Assembly: GCA_937927685.1 (NCBI GenBank)
Contig: CALBSC010000006.1
Location: 1 to 63,599, forward strand
DNA length: 63,599 bases
Source of the DNA: an uncultured Burkholderiales bacterium
GTDB lineage: Bacteria; Pseudomonadota; Gammaproteobacteria; Burkholderiales; Burkholderiaceae_C
Direction: 5' to 3'
Of the stretch, positions 36,655-44,366 are shown piece after piece. The translations under genes and the position numbers were made by a program. The notes beneath the pieces were generated by a model, which saw only the letters and a program-made list of their open reading frames with translations, did not search any database and was not told the origin of the DNA. Numbering within the stretch: the stretch's first letter is position 1; each line of letters opens with the position of its first letter.

Positions 36655-37437
36655 ATGTCCACCGCACCCCACCGACTGCCGCCTCCGGCCCCCGACACCC
36701 CGCCGGCATCGGCCATGCTGCTGGCGGCCGGTCGTGGCGAGCGCATGCGGCCCTTGACGGATGTCACCCCCAAACCCTTGCTGGCCGTGCGTGGCCGGCC
36801 CTTGATGGCGTGGTGCCTGCAGCGCATGGCCGAGGGCGGCTTGCACGGCGTGGTCATCAACACCGCCTGGCTGGGCGAGCAAATTCCGGCGGCGCTGGGC
36901 CAAGCCTGGCCAGCCGACGGCTCCCCGGCCGCCCTGCGATTGCGTTATTCGCACGAAGGGCAGGACTTCGGCGGTGCGCTGGAGACGGCCGGCGGCATCG
37001 TGCGCGCCCTGCCCTGGCTGGACGAGGTGTTCTGGGTCGCGGCCGGGGACGTCTTCGCCCCGGACTTCCGTTTCGACCCCGACGCCCGGGCACGCCTGGC
37101 CGAGTCATCCTGCCTGGCCCACCTCTGGCTGGTCCCCAACCCGCCGCACAACCCCCGGGGCGACTTCGGTTTGTCGGCGCAGGGACTGGCACTCAACCTG
37201 CCGTCCGATCACCCGGGCCCACGGTACACCTTCAGCACCATCGCGCTGTACAAGCAAGCTTTCTTCGCGCCGCCCTGGTGCGATATCCCGCACGGCAACC
37301 CGCTGGGCGTCAAGGTGCCGCTGGCACCCCTGCTGCGACGCGCCATGGACCAGGGGCGGGTCAGCGCCAGCCTGTACACCGGAGGCTGGACCGATGTGGG
37401 CACGCCCGCGCGGTTGGCCGAGCTCAACCAGACCTGA
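36655..37437 (+). CDS. murU: N-acetylmuramate-1-phosphate uridylyltransferase
   Basis: Nucleotidyltransferase that makes UDP-MurNAc from MurNAc-1-P in peptidoglycan recycling. 260 residues; GT-A start MLLAAGRGERMRPL with TPKPLLAV, then VINTAWLG, and the C-terminal DVGTPARLAELN. The first 20 residues are Pro-rich and not part of the domain, so the ATG at 36715 is an alternative start. Assignment over other sugar-1-P nucleotidyltransferases is supported by AmgK and AmpG genes in the same window, though not adjacent as in Pseudomonas. Confidence 0.85.
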   Translation: MSTAPHRLPPPAPDTPPASAMLLAAGRGERMRPLTDVTPKPLLAVRGRPLMAWCLQRMAEGGLHGVVINTAWLGEQIPAALGQAWPADGSPAALRLRYSHEGQDFGGALETAGGIVRALPWLDEVFWVAAGDVFAPDFRFDPDARARLAESSCLAHLWLVPNPPHNPRGDFGLSAQGLALNLPSDHPGPRYTFSTIALYKQAFFAPPWCDIPHGNPLGVKVPLAPLLRRAMDQGRVSASLYTGGWTDVGTPARLAELNQT

Positions 37438-37551
37438 GCCCCAACCCGCATCAGGGCCAAAGCGGGCCTGCGCCAACTGAACCGGCACAGGGGCCACAAT
37501 GGAGGATCAACTGATTTGCACCGCGTCCTTCGGGCGCTGATTTGCCGCACC

Positions 37552-38952
37552 ATGACCCTGACCCCCGCGCATCGCGACCTGTACGCCCAACGACGCCTGC
37601 ACCTGGCACAACAGCTCGGCCCTGGCGGCATTGCCCTGGTTCCCACCGCGCCCTCGTATGCGCGTAACCGCGACAGCGAGTTTCCGTACCGCCACGACAG
37701 CTACTTCTACTACCTGTGCGGCTTCACCGAGCCGGATGCCTGGCTGCTCATCACGGCCGAGGGCGAGACCACCCTGTTGTGCCAGCCCAAGGACCTCGAG
37801 CGCGAAATCTGGGACGGCTACCGTCTCGGCCCTGACGAAGCGCCCGCCGCACTCGGTGTGCAGCACGCGGGCTCGAGCCAGGACATCGAGCACCGCCTGC
37901 CGCGACTGCTGGAAAACCGCCAGACCGTTTGGTATCCCTTTGCCACCCACGCGGGCTTGCCCCAGCGCATCGACGGCTGGCTGTCCAAGGTGCGCGCGCG
38001 CGTGCGTTTTGGCGTGCAATGCCCGAGCCAGCAGCGCGACCTGTGTGGCCTGCTCGATGAGATGCGGCTGGTCAAGGACGGCCACGAACTCGACCTGATG
38101 CGTCGCGCCGCGCGTATCAGCGCCAACGCGCATGTGCGTGCCATGCAGGTGTGTGCCCAGCGTCTGCGCGCCGGGGAAACCGTGCGCGAATACCACCTGG
38201 ACGCCGAATTGCTGCACGAGTTCCGCACCCATGGTTCGCAATTCCCCGCCTATGGCTCCATCGTGGCCGCCGGCGCCAACGCCTGTGTGCTGCACTACCG
38301 CGCGGACGCTGCCGACATTCGCGATGGCGAACTGGTCTTGATTGACGCCGGCTGCGAGCTCGATGGGTATGCCAGCGACATCACCCGCACCTTCCCGGCC
38401 AATGGCCGCTTCACCGCGGCGCAGCGTGACCTGTATGACCTGGTGCTGGCCAGCCAGAACGCGGCCGTGCAGGCCACCCGCGCTGGCGCGCGTTTCACCG
38501 ATCCGCACGATGCCACGGTGCGAGTGCTGGCCCAGGGGCTGCTCGACCTGGGCTTGTTGCAAACGCAGGTGCACGGCAGCGTGGACGATGTGATCGAGCA
38601 GCGCCACTATTTCCGGTTTTACATGCACCGCACCGGCCATTGGTTGGGCATGGACGTGCACGACTGCGGCAGCTACGTGGAGCCCGGCGAAGCCGCACGT
38701 GGCACCACGCGTCGGGACCCGCTGTCGGGCGAAACCATCAATGACCGCCCCAGCCGCATCCTGCGATCCGGCATGGTGACCACCATCGAGCCCGGGTTGT
38801 ATGTGCGCGCGGCCGACGATGTGCCCCAGGCCTTCTGGAACCTGGGCATCCGCATCGAGGACGACGCCGTGATCACTCCTGAGGGCTGCGAGCTCATCAC
38901 GCGCGATGTGCCGGTGGACCCGACCGCCATCGAGGCCCTGATGCGCGGTTGA
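37552..38952 (+). CDS. pepP: Xaa-Pro aminopeptidase (aminopeptidase P)
   Basis: 466-residue M24B metallopeptidase removing N-terminal residues before proline. N-terminal creatinase-like domain, then the pita-bread domain with metal ligands: two Asp in LIDAGCELDGYASDITRTF, His in HRTGHWLGMDVHD, Glu in TTIEPGLYV and Glu in IRIEDDAVI. ATG at 37552 fits homologue starts, although no ribosome site is evident; 12 upstream in-frame residues lack homology. It follows murU by 114 bases. Confidence 0.93.
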   Translation: MTLTPAHRDLYAQRRLHLAQQLGPGGIALVPTAPSYARNRDSEFPYRHDSYFYYLCGFTEPDAWLLITAEGETTLLCQPKDLEREIWDGYRLGPDEAPAALGVQHAGSSQDIEHRLPRLLENRQTVWYPFATHAGLPQRIDGWLSKVRARVRFGVQCPSQQRDLCGLLDEMRLVKDGHELDLMRRAARISANAHVRAMQVCAQRLRAGETVREYHLDAELLHEFRTHGSQFPAYGSIVAAGANACVLHYRADAADIRDGELVLIDAGCELDGYASDITRTFPANGRFTAAQRDLYDLVLASQNAAVQATRAGARFTDPHDATVRVLAQGLLDLGLLQTQVHGSVDDVIEQRHYFRFYMHRTGHWLGMDVHDCGSYVEPGEAARGTTRRDPLSGETINDRPSRILRSGMVTTIEPGLYVRAADDVPQAFWNLGIRIEDDAVITPEGCELITRDVPVDPTAIEALMRG

Positions 38953-39043
38953 CCTCGCCTGTGCCGGCCAGACACACGCCTACAATCATTTCCCCTCGTC
39001 AGGCAGAAACACGACCGACCTGACCGTCTCTGGAGACCATTGC

Positions 39044-41356
39044 ATGAATGACAAGACCTCAAAGGACCCGCGAGCCGAAGCCCGCGCGGAATTGCGCCGC
39101 GCCGCCCTCGAATACCACGAGTTCCCGACACCGGGAAAGGTCGCCATCCACGCCACCAAGCAGTTGGTGAACCAGCACGACCTGGCGCTGGCGTATTCCC
39201 CGGGCGTGGCCGCCCCCTGCGAGGAAATCGTCAAGGACCCCAACGCCGCGTACAAGTACACGAGCCGCGGCAACCTGGTGGCCGTGATCACCAACGGCAC
39301 AGCGGTGCTGGGTCTGGGCGATATCGGGCCGCTGGCGGCCAAGCCCGTGATGGAAGGCAAGGGCGTCTTGTTCAAGAAATTCGCCGGCATCGATGTGTTC
39401 GACCTCGAGATCAACGAAAAGGACCTGGACCGGCTGGTCGATGTCATCGCCGCACTGGAGCCCACGTTTGGCGGCATCAACCTGGAAGACATCAAGGCCC
39501 CCGACTGTTTCTACGTCGAACGCAAGTTGCGCGAGCGCATGAAGATTCCCGTCTTCCACGACGACCAGCATGGCACTGCCATCGTGGTGGGTGCTGCGGT
39601 GCTCAACGGCCTCAAAGTGGTGGGCAAATCGCTGTCGGACATCAAGCTGGTCACCTCGGGGGCCGGTGCTGCCGCGCTGGCCTGCCTGAACCTGCTGGTG
39701 AAGGTGGGCATCCCGCGCAAGAACATCTTCGTCACCGACCTGGCCGGTGTGGTGTACGAAGGCCGCACTGAGCTGATGGACGAGGACAAGATCCAGTTCG
39801 CCCAGCCGACCTCGGCGCGCACCCTGGCAGACGTCATTGCCGGCGCCGACGTGTTCCTGGGCCTGTCGGCCGGCGGTGTGCTCAAGCCCGAGATGGTGCG
39901 CAGCATGGCCGCCAAACCCTTGATCCTGGCCCTGGCCAACCCGACCCCCGAAATCCTGCCCGAAGAAGTCAAGGCGGTGCGTGACGACGCCATCATCGCG
40001 ACAGGGCGCACTGACTACCCCAACCAGGTCAACAATGTCCTGTGCTTCCCCTACATCTTCCGTGGGGCACTGGACGCGGGGGCCACCACCATCACCGACG
40101 CGATGGAAATCGCGGCTGTGCACGCCATCGCCGAGTTGGCCCAGGCCGAGCAAAGTGAGGTGGTCGCGGCCGCCTACGCTGGCGAGCAATTGGTGTTTGG
40201 TGAGGAATACCTGATTCCCAAACCCTTCGACCCGCGCCTGATGATGAAGATCGCGCCCGCGGTGGCCCAGGCTGCTGCCGACAGTGGCGTGGCCAACCGT
40301 CCCATTGCGGACATGGCGGCCTACCGCGAGCGGTTGCAAGGGTTTGTCTACGCCTCTGGCTCGGCCATGAAGCCCATCTACGCAGCCGCCAAGCGGGGTG
40401 CACGCCAGCGCGTGGCCTACGCCGAGGGCGAAGAGGAACGCGTCCTGCGCGCGGTGCAGATCGTGGTCGACGAGCGGCTGGCCAAACCCACCCTGATCGG
40501 ACGCCCGGCCGTGATCGCCGCCCGCATCGCCAAATTCGGCCTGCGCCTGAGAGAGGGCACGGATTACGACGTGGTCAACGTCGAGCAGGACGACCGTTAC
40601 CGTGACTTCTGGCAGACCTACCACCGCCTGACCGAGCGCAAGGGCGTGACCGAGCAACTGGCCAAGATCGACATGCGCCGTCGGTTGTCCCTGATCGGCA
40701 CCATGCTGTTGCACAAGGGCGACGTGGATGGGCTGATTTGCGGCACCTGGAGCACCCCGGACGTGCACCTGCGCTATGTCGACCAGGTGATCGGCCATCG
40801 CCCGGGTGTGTCCACTTACGCTTGCATGAACGGCCTGTTGCTGCCCGACCGCCAGGTGTTCCTCGTGGACACCCACATCAATTACGACCCCAGCGCCGAG
40901 CAACTGGCCGAGATCACCCTCATGGCCGCCGAGGAGATGCGCCGTTTCGGTATTCAACCCAAGGCAGCGCTGCTGTCGCACTCCAACTTTGGCAGCAGCG
41001 ACCAGCCCTCGGCGATCAAGATGCGCCAGACGCTGGCGATGGTGCAGCAGCGTGCACCCTGGCTGGACATTGAAGGCGAGATGCACGGTGACCTGGCTCT
41101 GGACGGCGCCGCGCGCCAGGCCTTGATGCCTAACGGCACCCTGGAAGGCAACGCCAACCTGCTGGTTTTGCCCAACCTGGACGCGGCCAACATCGCCTAC
41201 AACCTGCTCAAGACAGCCGCCGGCGGCAACATCGCCATTGGCCCGGTGCTCCTGGGGGCAGCCAAACCGGTCCACATCCTGACCGCCAGCACCACCGTGC
41301 GCCGCATCGTCAACATGACCGCCCTGACCGTGGCAGATGCCAGCGCAGTGCGCTGA
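39044..41356 (+). CDS. maeB: NADP-dependent malic enzyme with phosphotransacetylase-like domain
   Basis: 770-residue MaeB type: malic-enzyme module over about 1-430 (AYSPGVAAPCEEI, GNLVAVITNGTAVLG, FHDDQHGTAIVVGAAV, TSGAGAAALAC for NADP) and a C-terminal PTA-like module (about 440-765) that in known members is regulatory and binds acetyl-CoA. Decarboxylates malate to pyruvate. ATG at 39044 has a GGAG site; TACAAT at 38981-38986 may be the -10 box. It is followed by a 235-base structured spacer. Confidence 0.95.
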   Translation: MNDKTSKDPRAEARAELRRAALEYHEFPTPGKVAIHATKQLVNQHDLALAYSPGVAAPCEEIVKDPNAAYKYTSRGNLVAVITNGTAVLGLGDIGPLAAKPVMEGKGVLFKKFAGIDVFDLEINEKDLDRLVDVIAALEPTFGGINLEDIKAPDCFYVERKLRERMKIPVFHDDQHGTAIVVGAAVLNGLKVVGKSLSDIKLVTSGAGAAALACLNLLVKVGIPRKNIFVTDLAGVVYEGRTELMDEDKIQFAQPTSARTLADVIAGADVFLGLSAGGVLKPEMVRSMAAKPLILALANPTPEILPEEVKAVRDDAIIATGRTDYPNQVNNVLCFPYIFRGALDAGATTITDAMEIAAVHAIAELAQAEQSEVVAAAYAGEQLVFGEEYLIPKPFDPRLMMKIAPAVAQAAADSGVANRPIADMAAYRERLQGFVYASGSAMKPIYAAAKRGARQRVAYAEGEEERVLRAVQIVVDERLAKPTLIGRPAVIAARIAKFGLRLREGTDYDVVNVEQDDRYRDFWQTYHRLTERKGVTEQLAKIDMRRRLSLIGTMLLHKGDVDGLICGTWSTPDVHLRYVDQVIGHRPGVSTYACMNGLLLPDRQVFLVDTHINYDPSAEQLAEITLMAAEEMRRFGIQPKAALLSHSNFGSSDQPSAIKMRQTLAMVQQRAPWLDIEGEMHGDLALDGAARQALMPNGTLEGNANLLVLPNLDAANIAYNLLKTAAGGNIAIGPVLLGAAKPVHILTASTTVRRIVNMTALTVADASAVR

Positions 41357-41591
41357 TGGTTTTTCATAGCTAGTACCCACTAGCTTCTGGGGAAATCTCC
41401 CCTATTCGGTCCCCGGATAGGGGAATTGGCTTGCCTTTTGAACGCTTTTCCACCAAAATAGCGCCTTGAATTCGGGGTAAACCCGAATCCGCGTTTTTGT
41501 TGCAGAGCAACACGCCCAAGGGGGCCGCGTCAAAAGCCCAGGGGGCTCATGGCTCGACATTCATTATTTCAAGACCCTAGCGGAGATGGAC
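41357..41591. promoter_or_regulatory. Structured spacer between maeB and the barstar-like gene
   Basis: No gene. Four inverted repeats in a row: AGCTAGT/ACTAGCT (41368-41374/41379-41385, 4-base loop); a 12-pair stem 41398-41409/41413-41424 with a 3-base loop (TCCCCTAT...ATAGGGGA, one G-T pair); ATTCGGG/CCCGAAT (41470-41476/41482-41488); GTTGC/GCAAC (41499-41503/41507-41511). GGGGA at 41389-41393 can also pair with TCCCC at 41398-41402, excluding the long stem. TTTTT follows the third hairpin at 41494-41498. Terminator, attenuator or family-specific intergenic repeat are all possible. Confidence 0.6.
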
Positions 41592-42161
41592 ATGCCACTT
41601 CGTACCGTTAAAAGCAATATCGTTCAGTCCATTCGTGCCTTTCGAGTCAGCGACCTCCAGGAAGCTGCTGTCGAACTGGGCCACCATTTTCTGTACGCCA
41701 ATCTGGCCCAGGCCCAGAGCAAGCAGGATGTCCTCGACCTGATTGCCCAGCAGTTCACGTTCCCGACGCAAACCAGCAAGAATTTCGACGCCCTGTACGA
41801 CGGCATGACGGATCCGCTGCACAAGTCCGGACAGCAACCGGGCTTCATTGTGGTGCTCGAGCACATCCCCGCCCACGCCAAATTCGACAAGGAAGCGCGC
41901 GAGCAGTTGCTCGACGTGTTCCGTGAAGCCTCCGATTTCTGGGCGGACCGCAAGGTGTCCTTCCGTTGTTTCTACTCGTTCTCGGTGGCGCGCGCCCCGT
42001 CGAGCACCGCCGAGCGCGCGGCCGACACCCCTGAAACCCAGGGCATCGAACTGGGTGATGCCGGCGAGAAAATGCCCACCGACAAGTTGGTGGACATCTC
42101 CCCCATGGCACTGCGCATGAGCAGCCCTTTCAACGCAGGCTACTGGCTGGCAGCGGCCTGA
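41592..42161 (+). CDS. Barstar-family protein without an adjacent barnase
   Basis: 189 residues from the ATG at 41592, chosen because GGAG sits 6 bases upstream; an ATG at 41586 is inside that site. The core (about 35-110) reads as barstar: a helix LAQAQSKQDVLDLIAQQFTF, then PTQTSKNFDALYDGMTD with the conserved Asn-Phe-Asp-Ala-Leu signature, and a strand GFIVVLEHI. About 40 residues precede the domain and about 70 follow it, longer than the 90-residue inhibitor. No ribonuclease gene is beside it. Its 3' end overlaps the convergent rsmA by 22 bases. Confidence 0.8.
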   Translation: MPLRTVKSNIVQSIRAFRVSDLQEAAVELGHHFLYANLAQAQSKQDVLDLIAQQFTFPTQTSKNFDALYDGMTDPLHKSGQQPGFIVVLEHIPAHAKFDKEAREQLLDVFREASDFWADRKVSFRCFYSFSVARAPSSTAERAADTPETQGIELGDAGEKMPTDKLVDISPMALRMSSPFNAGYWLAAA

Positions 42162-42949
42162 TCAGGCCGGCCGGCTGGCACGCCGGCCGCCACCAGGGCC
42201 CGGGTCAGGGCCACATAGGCTGCCACCGGCACCTCTTCTGCACGGCGTTGCAAATCAAAATCAACTTCGGCCCCCTGGCTCAGTAGCCATCGGCCCAGGC
42301 TGTGTCGCAGCAACTTGCGGCGCTGGCTGAAGGCCTCGCGCACCACCACGCTCAGCAGGTCAACATCCAGTTCGGGCGGTGCCTCGCGTGGCACCATGCG
42401 CACCACGGCGCTGTCCACACGCGGGGGCGGATCGAATGCCGAGGGCGGCACCGTCAGGACCGACTCCATGTCATAGCGCCATTGCAGCATCACGCTCAAG
42501 CGCCCATAGGCGGCCGTGCAGGGCTCGGCCACCATGCGGTCTACCACCTCTTGTTGCAGCATGAAGTGCTGATCGGCAATCGCGTCGACATGGTTCAGCA
42601 AATGAAACAGAATGGGGGAGGAGATGTTGTAGGGCAGATTGCCCACGACCCGCAACCGACCGCGTCCCCACCGGGCAGCCCAGGCCGAAAAATCCACGGT
42701 CAGCACATCCGCCTGCACCACCTCCAGCCCGGCGCGGGTCTGCAACCGCGCGGCCAGATCCCGGTCCAGTTCGATCACGCCCAGGTGACCGACACGCTCC
42801 AGCAGGGGCTGTGTCATGGCGGCCAGGCCCGGGCCAATCTCCACCATGGGCTGACCTGGGCGCGGGTCAATGGCACGCACAATGCCGTCAATGATGGCCT
42901 GATCGGTCAGGAAGTGCTGGCCAAACCGCTTGCGGGCGATGTGCTTCAT
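42140..42949 (-). CDS. rsmA: 16S rRNA dimethyladenosine transferase
   Basis: Dimethylates two adjacent adenosines (A1518/A1519, E. coli numbers) near the 3' end of 16S rRNA. 269 residues from MKHIARKRFGQHFL; SAM-binding EIGPGLAA at 38-45 and the catalytic NLPY at 104-107. ATG at 42949 matches family starts; another in-frame ATG directly before it is possible, and the long extension to 43138 overlaps surA. Also called ksgA. Order lptD-surA-rsmA is conserved, with pdxA (often between) absent here. Confidence 0.95.
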   Translation of the reverse strand: MKHIARKRFGQHFLTDQAIIDGIVRAIDPRPGQPMVEIGPGLAAMTQPLLERVGHLGVIELDRDLAARLQTRAGLEVVQADVLTVDFSAWAARWGRGRLRVVGNLPYNISSPILFHLLNHVDAIADQHFMLQQEVVDRMVAEPCTAAYGRLSVMLQWRYDMESVLTVPPSAFDPPPRVDSAVVRMVPREAPPELDVDLLSVVVREAFSQRRKLLRHSLGRWLLSQGAEVDFDLQRRAEEVPVAAYVALTRALVAAGVPAGRPDQAAASQ

Positions 42950-42962
42950 CATCCGCCGGTGA

Positions 42963-44360
42963 CTATTGGGGCGGGTCCCGCAACTCGACGTAGGCTCGGC
43001 CGCGGACCTCCCGAGCCCAGGTCTGAAAGGTCTCCTCGAACTTGCTCTCTCGCAAGGCGTTGCGCGCCATCTCGCGTTGTTCGCGCACCGACATCTCGGT
43101 TTTGCGTCGCTCCAGCACCTGGATGAGATGCACGCCAAAGCGTGACACCAGGGGATCGGAAATCTCCTGCAACGCCAGTCGGTTCATGACCTCCTCGAAC
43201 TCGGGCACAAACATGCCCGGGCTGGCCCAGCCGAGATCACCGCCAGCGCTGGCACTTCCGTCTTGCGAGTGTTCGCGCGCGCGCTGGGCAAAGTCGGCCT
43301 GGCCGCTTTCTATGGCCCGCTTCATCCGCGTCAACTCGGCGCGTGCGACGTTCACACTCATTTGTCCACCGGGTCGCAGCAAGATGTGACGCGCACGGGT
43401 TTGCACCACGGTGCCCACCGAGTCGGCCGCCCCACGCTCCATGACTTTGAGGATATGAAAGCCCGCCCCGGACCGGACCGGCCCCACCACATCGCCCACC
43501 GGCCGCTGGCGCACGGCCTCGACAAACAGGGGCGGATAGCGGTCCTGCGGTCGCACGCCCATCAGGCCGCCTGAGGCACGGTCGGCGGCCGCGGAGAGGG
43601 TACGCGCCAGCTCGGCAAAGTCTTCCCCGCCCCGGGCCCGGCGGAGCACCTCGCGGGCCTGCGCCTCGCTTTGACTGATCTGCTGCGGCGTGGCGTTGTC
43701 GGGCAAGGCGATCAGGATTTGCGCCAGGCTCAGCGGCTGCAGCCCCTCCTGCTGGGACTGGCGCTCACGCAGGTACTGATCAATTTCCTGGTCTGTGGGC
43801 CGAATCCGTGGCGTGACCTCGCGTTCACGCAGGCGTTGCAAAGTGAGCTGGTTGCGCATGTCCTGCCGCCACTGTTTGAGCACCACACCCGAGCGCTCCA
43901 GTTGGGCGCGCAACTGCTCGGTCGTCATCTGCGCACGCTCGGCAGCGCTGTCTTCGGCCTGCAACACCTCGGCATCGCTCACCTGGACGCCAATTTCCTG
44001 GGCCCACTGTAACTGGGCCTTTTCCTGAACAAGCTGGTCGAGCACCTCATTGAGCAACTGCTCGCGCGGCGGTGGGCGTTGCCCCTGCTGACGCAACTGT
44101 GCCTCGATGCTCTGGGCGCGCACCGACACTTCCAGATTGGTGATGGGCTCGCTGCCCACCACCGCCACGATGAAGTCGGATGACAAACGCTGAGACGCCG
44201 GCACCGGTAAGGGCAGCGGCATGGGTGAAGACAACGGCCGCAAGGCGCCACCCTGGGCCGGCACGCGCAGCCCCTGCGCCCACAGCGTCTGCGTCACCAG
44301 CAGTGCCAGCCCCAGCTGACAGAGGCGGGACAAAATTCGGGACGAACTAAAGGACATCAT
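42963..44360 (-). CDS. surA: Periplasmic chaperone/peptidyl-prolyl isomerase SurA
   Basis: Escorts unfolded outer-membrane proteins, including LptD, to the Bam complex. 465 residues: signal peptide ending near TLWAQ, N-terminal SurA domain, two parvulin domains (SLAQILIALPDN onward, and RARHILLRPGG onward) and a C-terminal helix. Two ATG codons in tandem at 44360 and 44357 (a TTG at 44363 is less likely). Starts 6 bases after the lptD stop, so translational coupling is likely; the next gene is rsmA, 13 bases on. Confidence 0.93.
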   Translation of the reverse strand: MMSFSSSRILSRLCQLGLALLVTQTLWAQGLRVPAQGGALRPLSSPMPLPLPVPASQRLSSDFIVAVVGSEPITNLEVSVRAQSIEAQLRQQGQRPPPREQLLNEVLDQLVQEKAQLQWAQEIGVQVSDAEVLQAEDSAAERAQMTTEQLRAQLERSGVVLKQWRQDMRNQLTLQRLREREVTPRIRPTDQEIDQYLRERQSQQEGLQPLSLAQILIALPDNATPQQISQSEAQAREVLRRARGGEDFAELARTLSAAADRASGGLMGVRPQDRYPPLFVEAVRQRPVGDVVGPVRSGAGFHILKVMERGAADSVGTVVQTRARHILLRPGGQMSVNVARAELTRMKRAIESGQADFAQRAREHSQDGSASAGGDLGWASPGMFVPEFEEVMNRLALQEISDPLVSRFGVHLIQVLERRKTEMSVREQREMARNALRESKFEETFQTWAREVRGRAYVELRDPPQ

Positions 44361-44366
44361 CAACGG

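Noticed and set aside
39059..41380. 773-codon leftward frame antisense to maeB
   Set aside because: Shadow of a well-supported malic enzyme gene; no recognisable domain.
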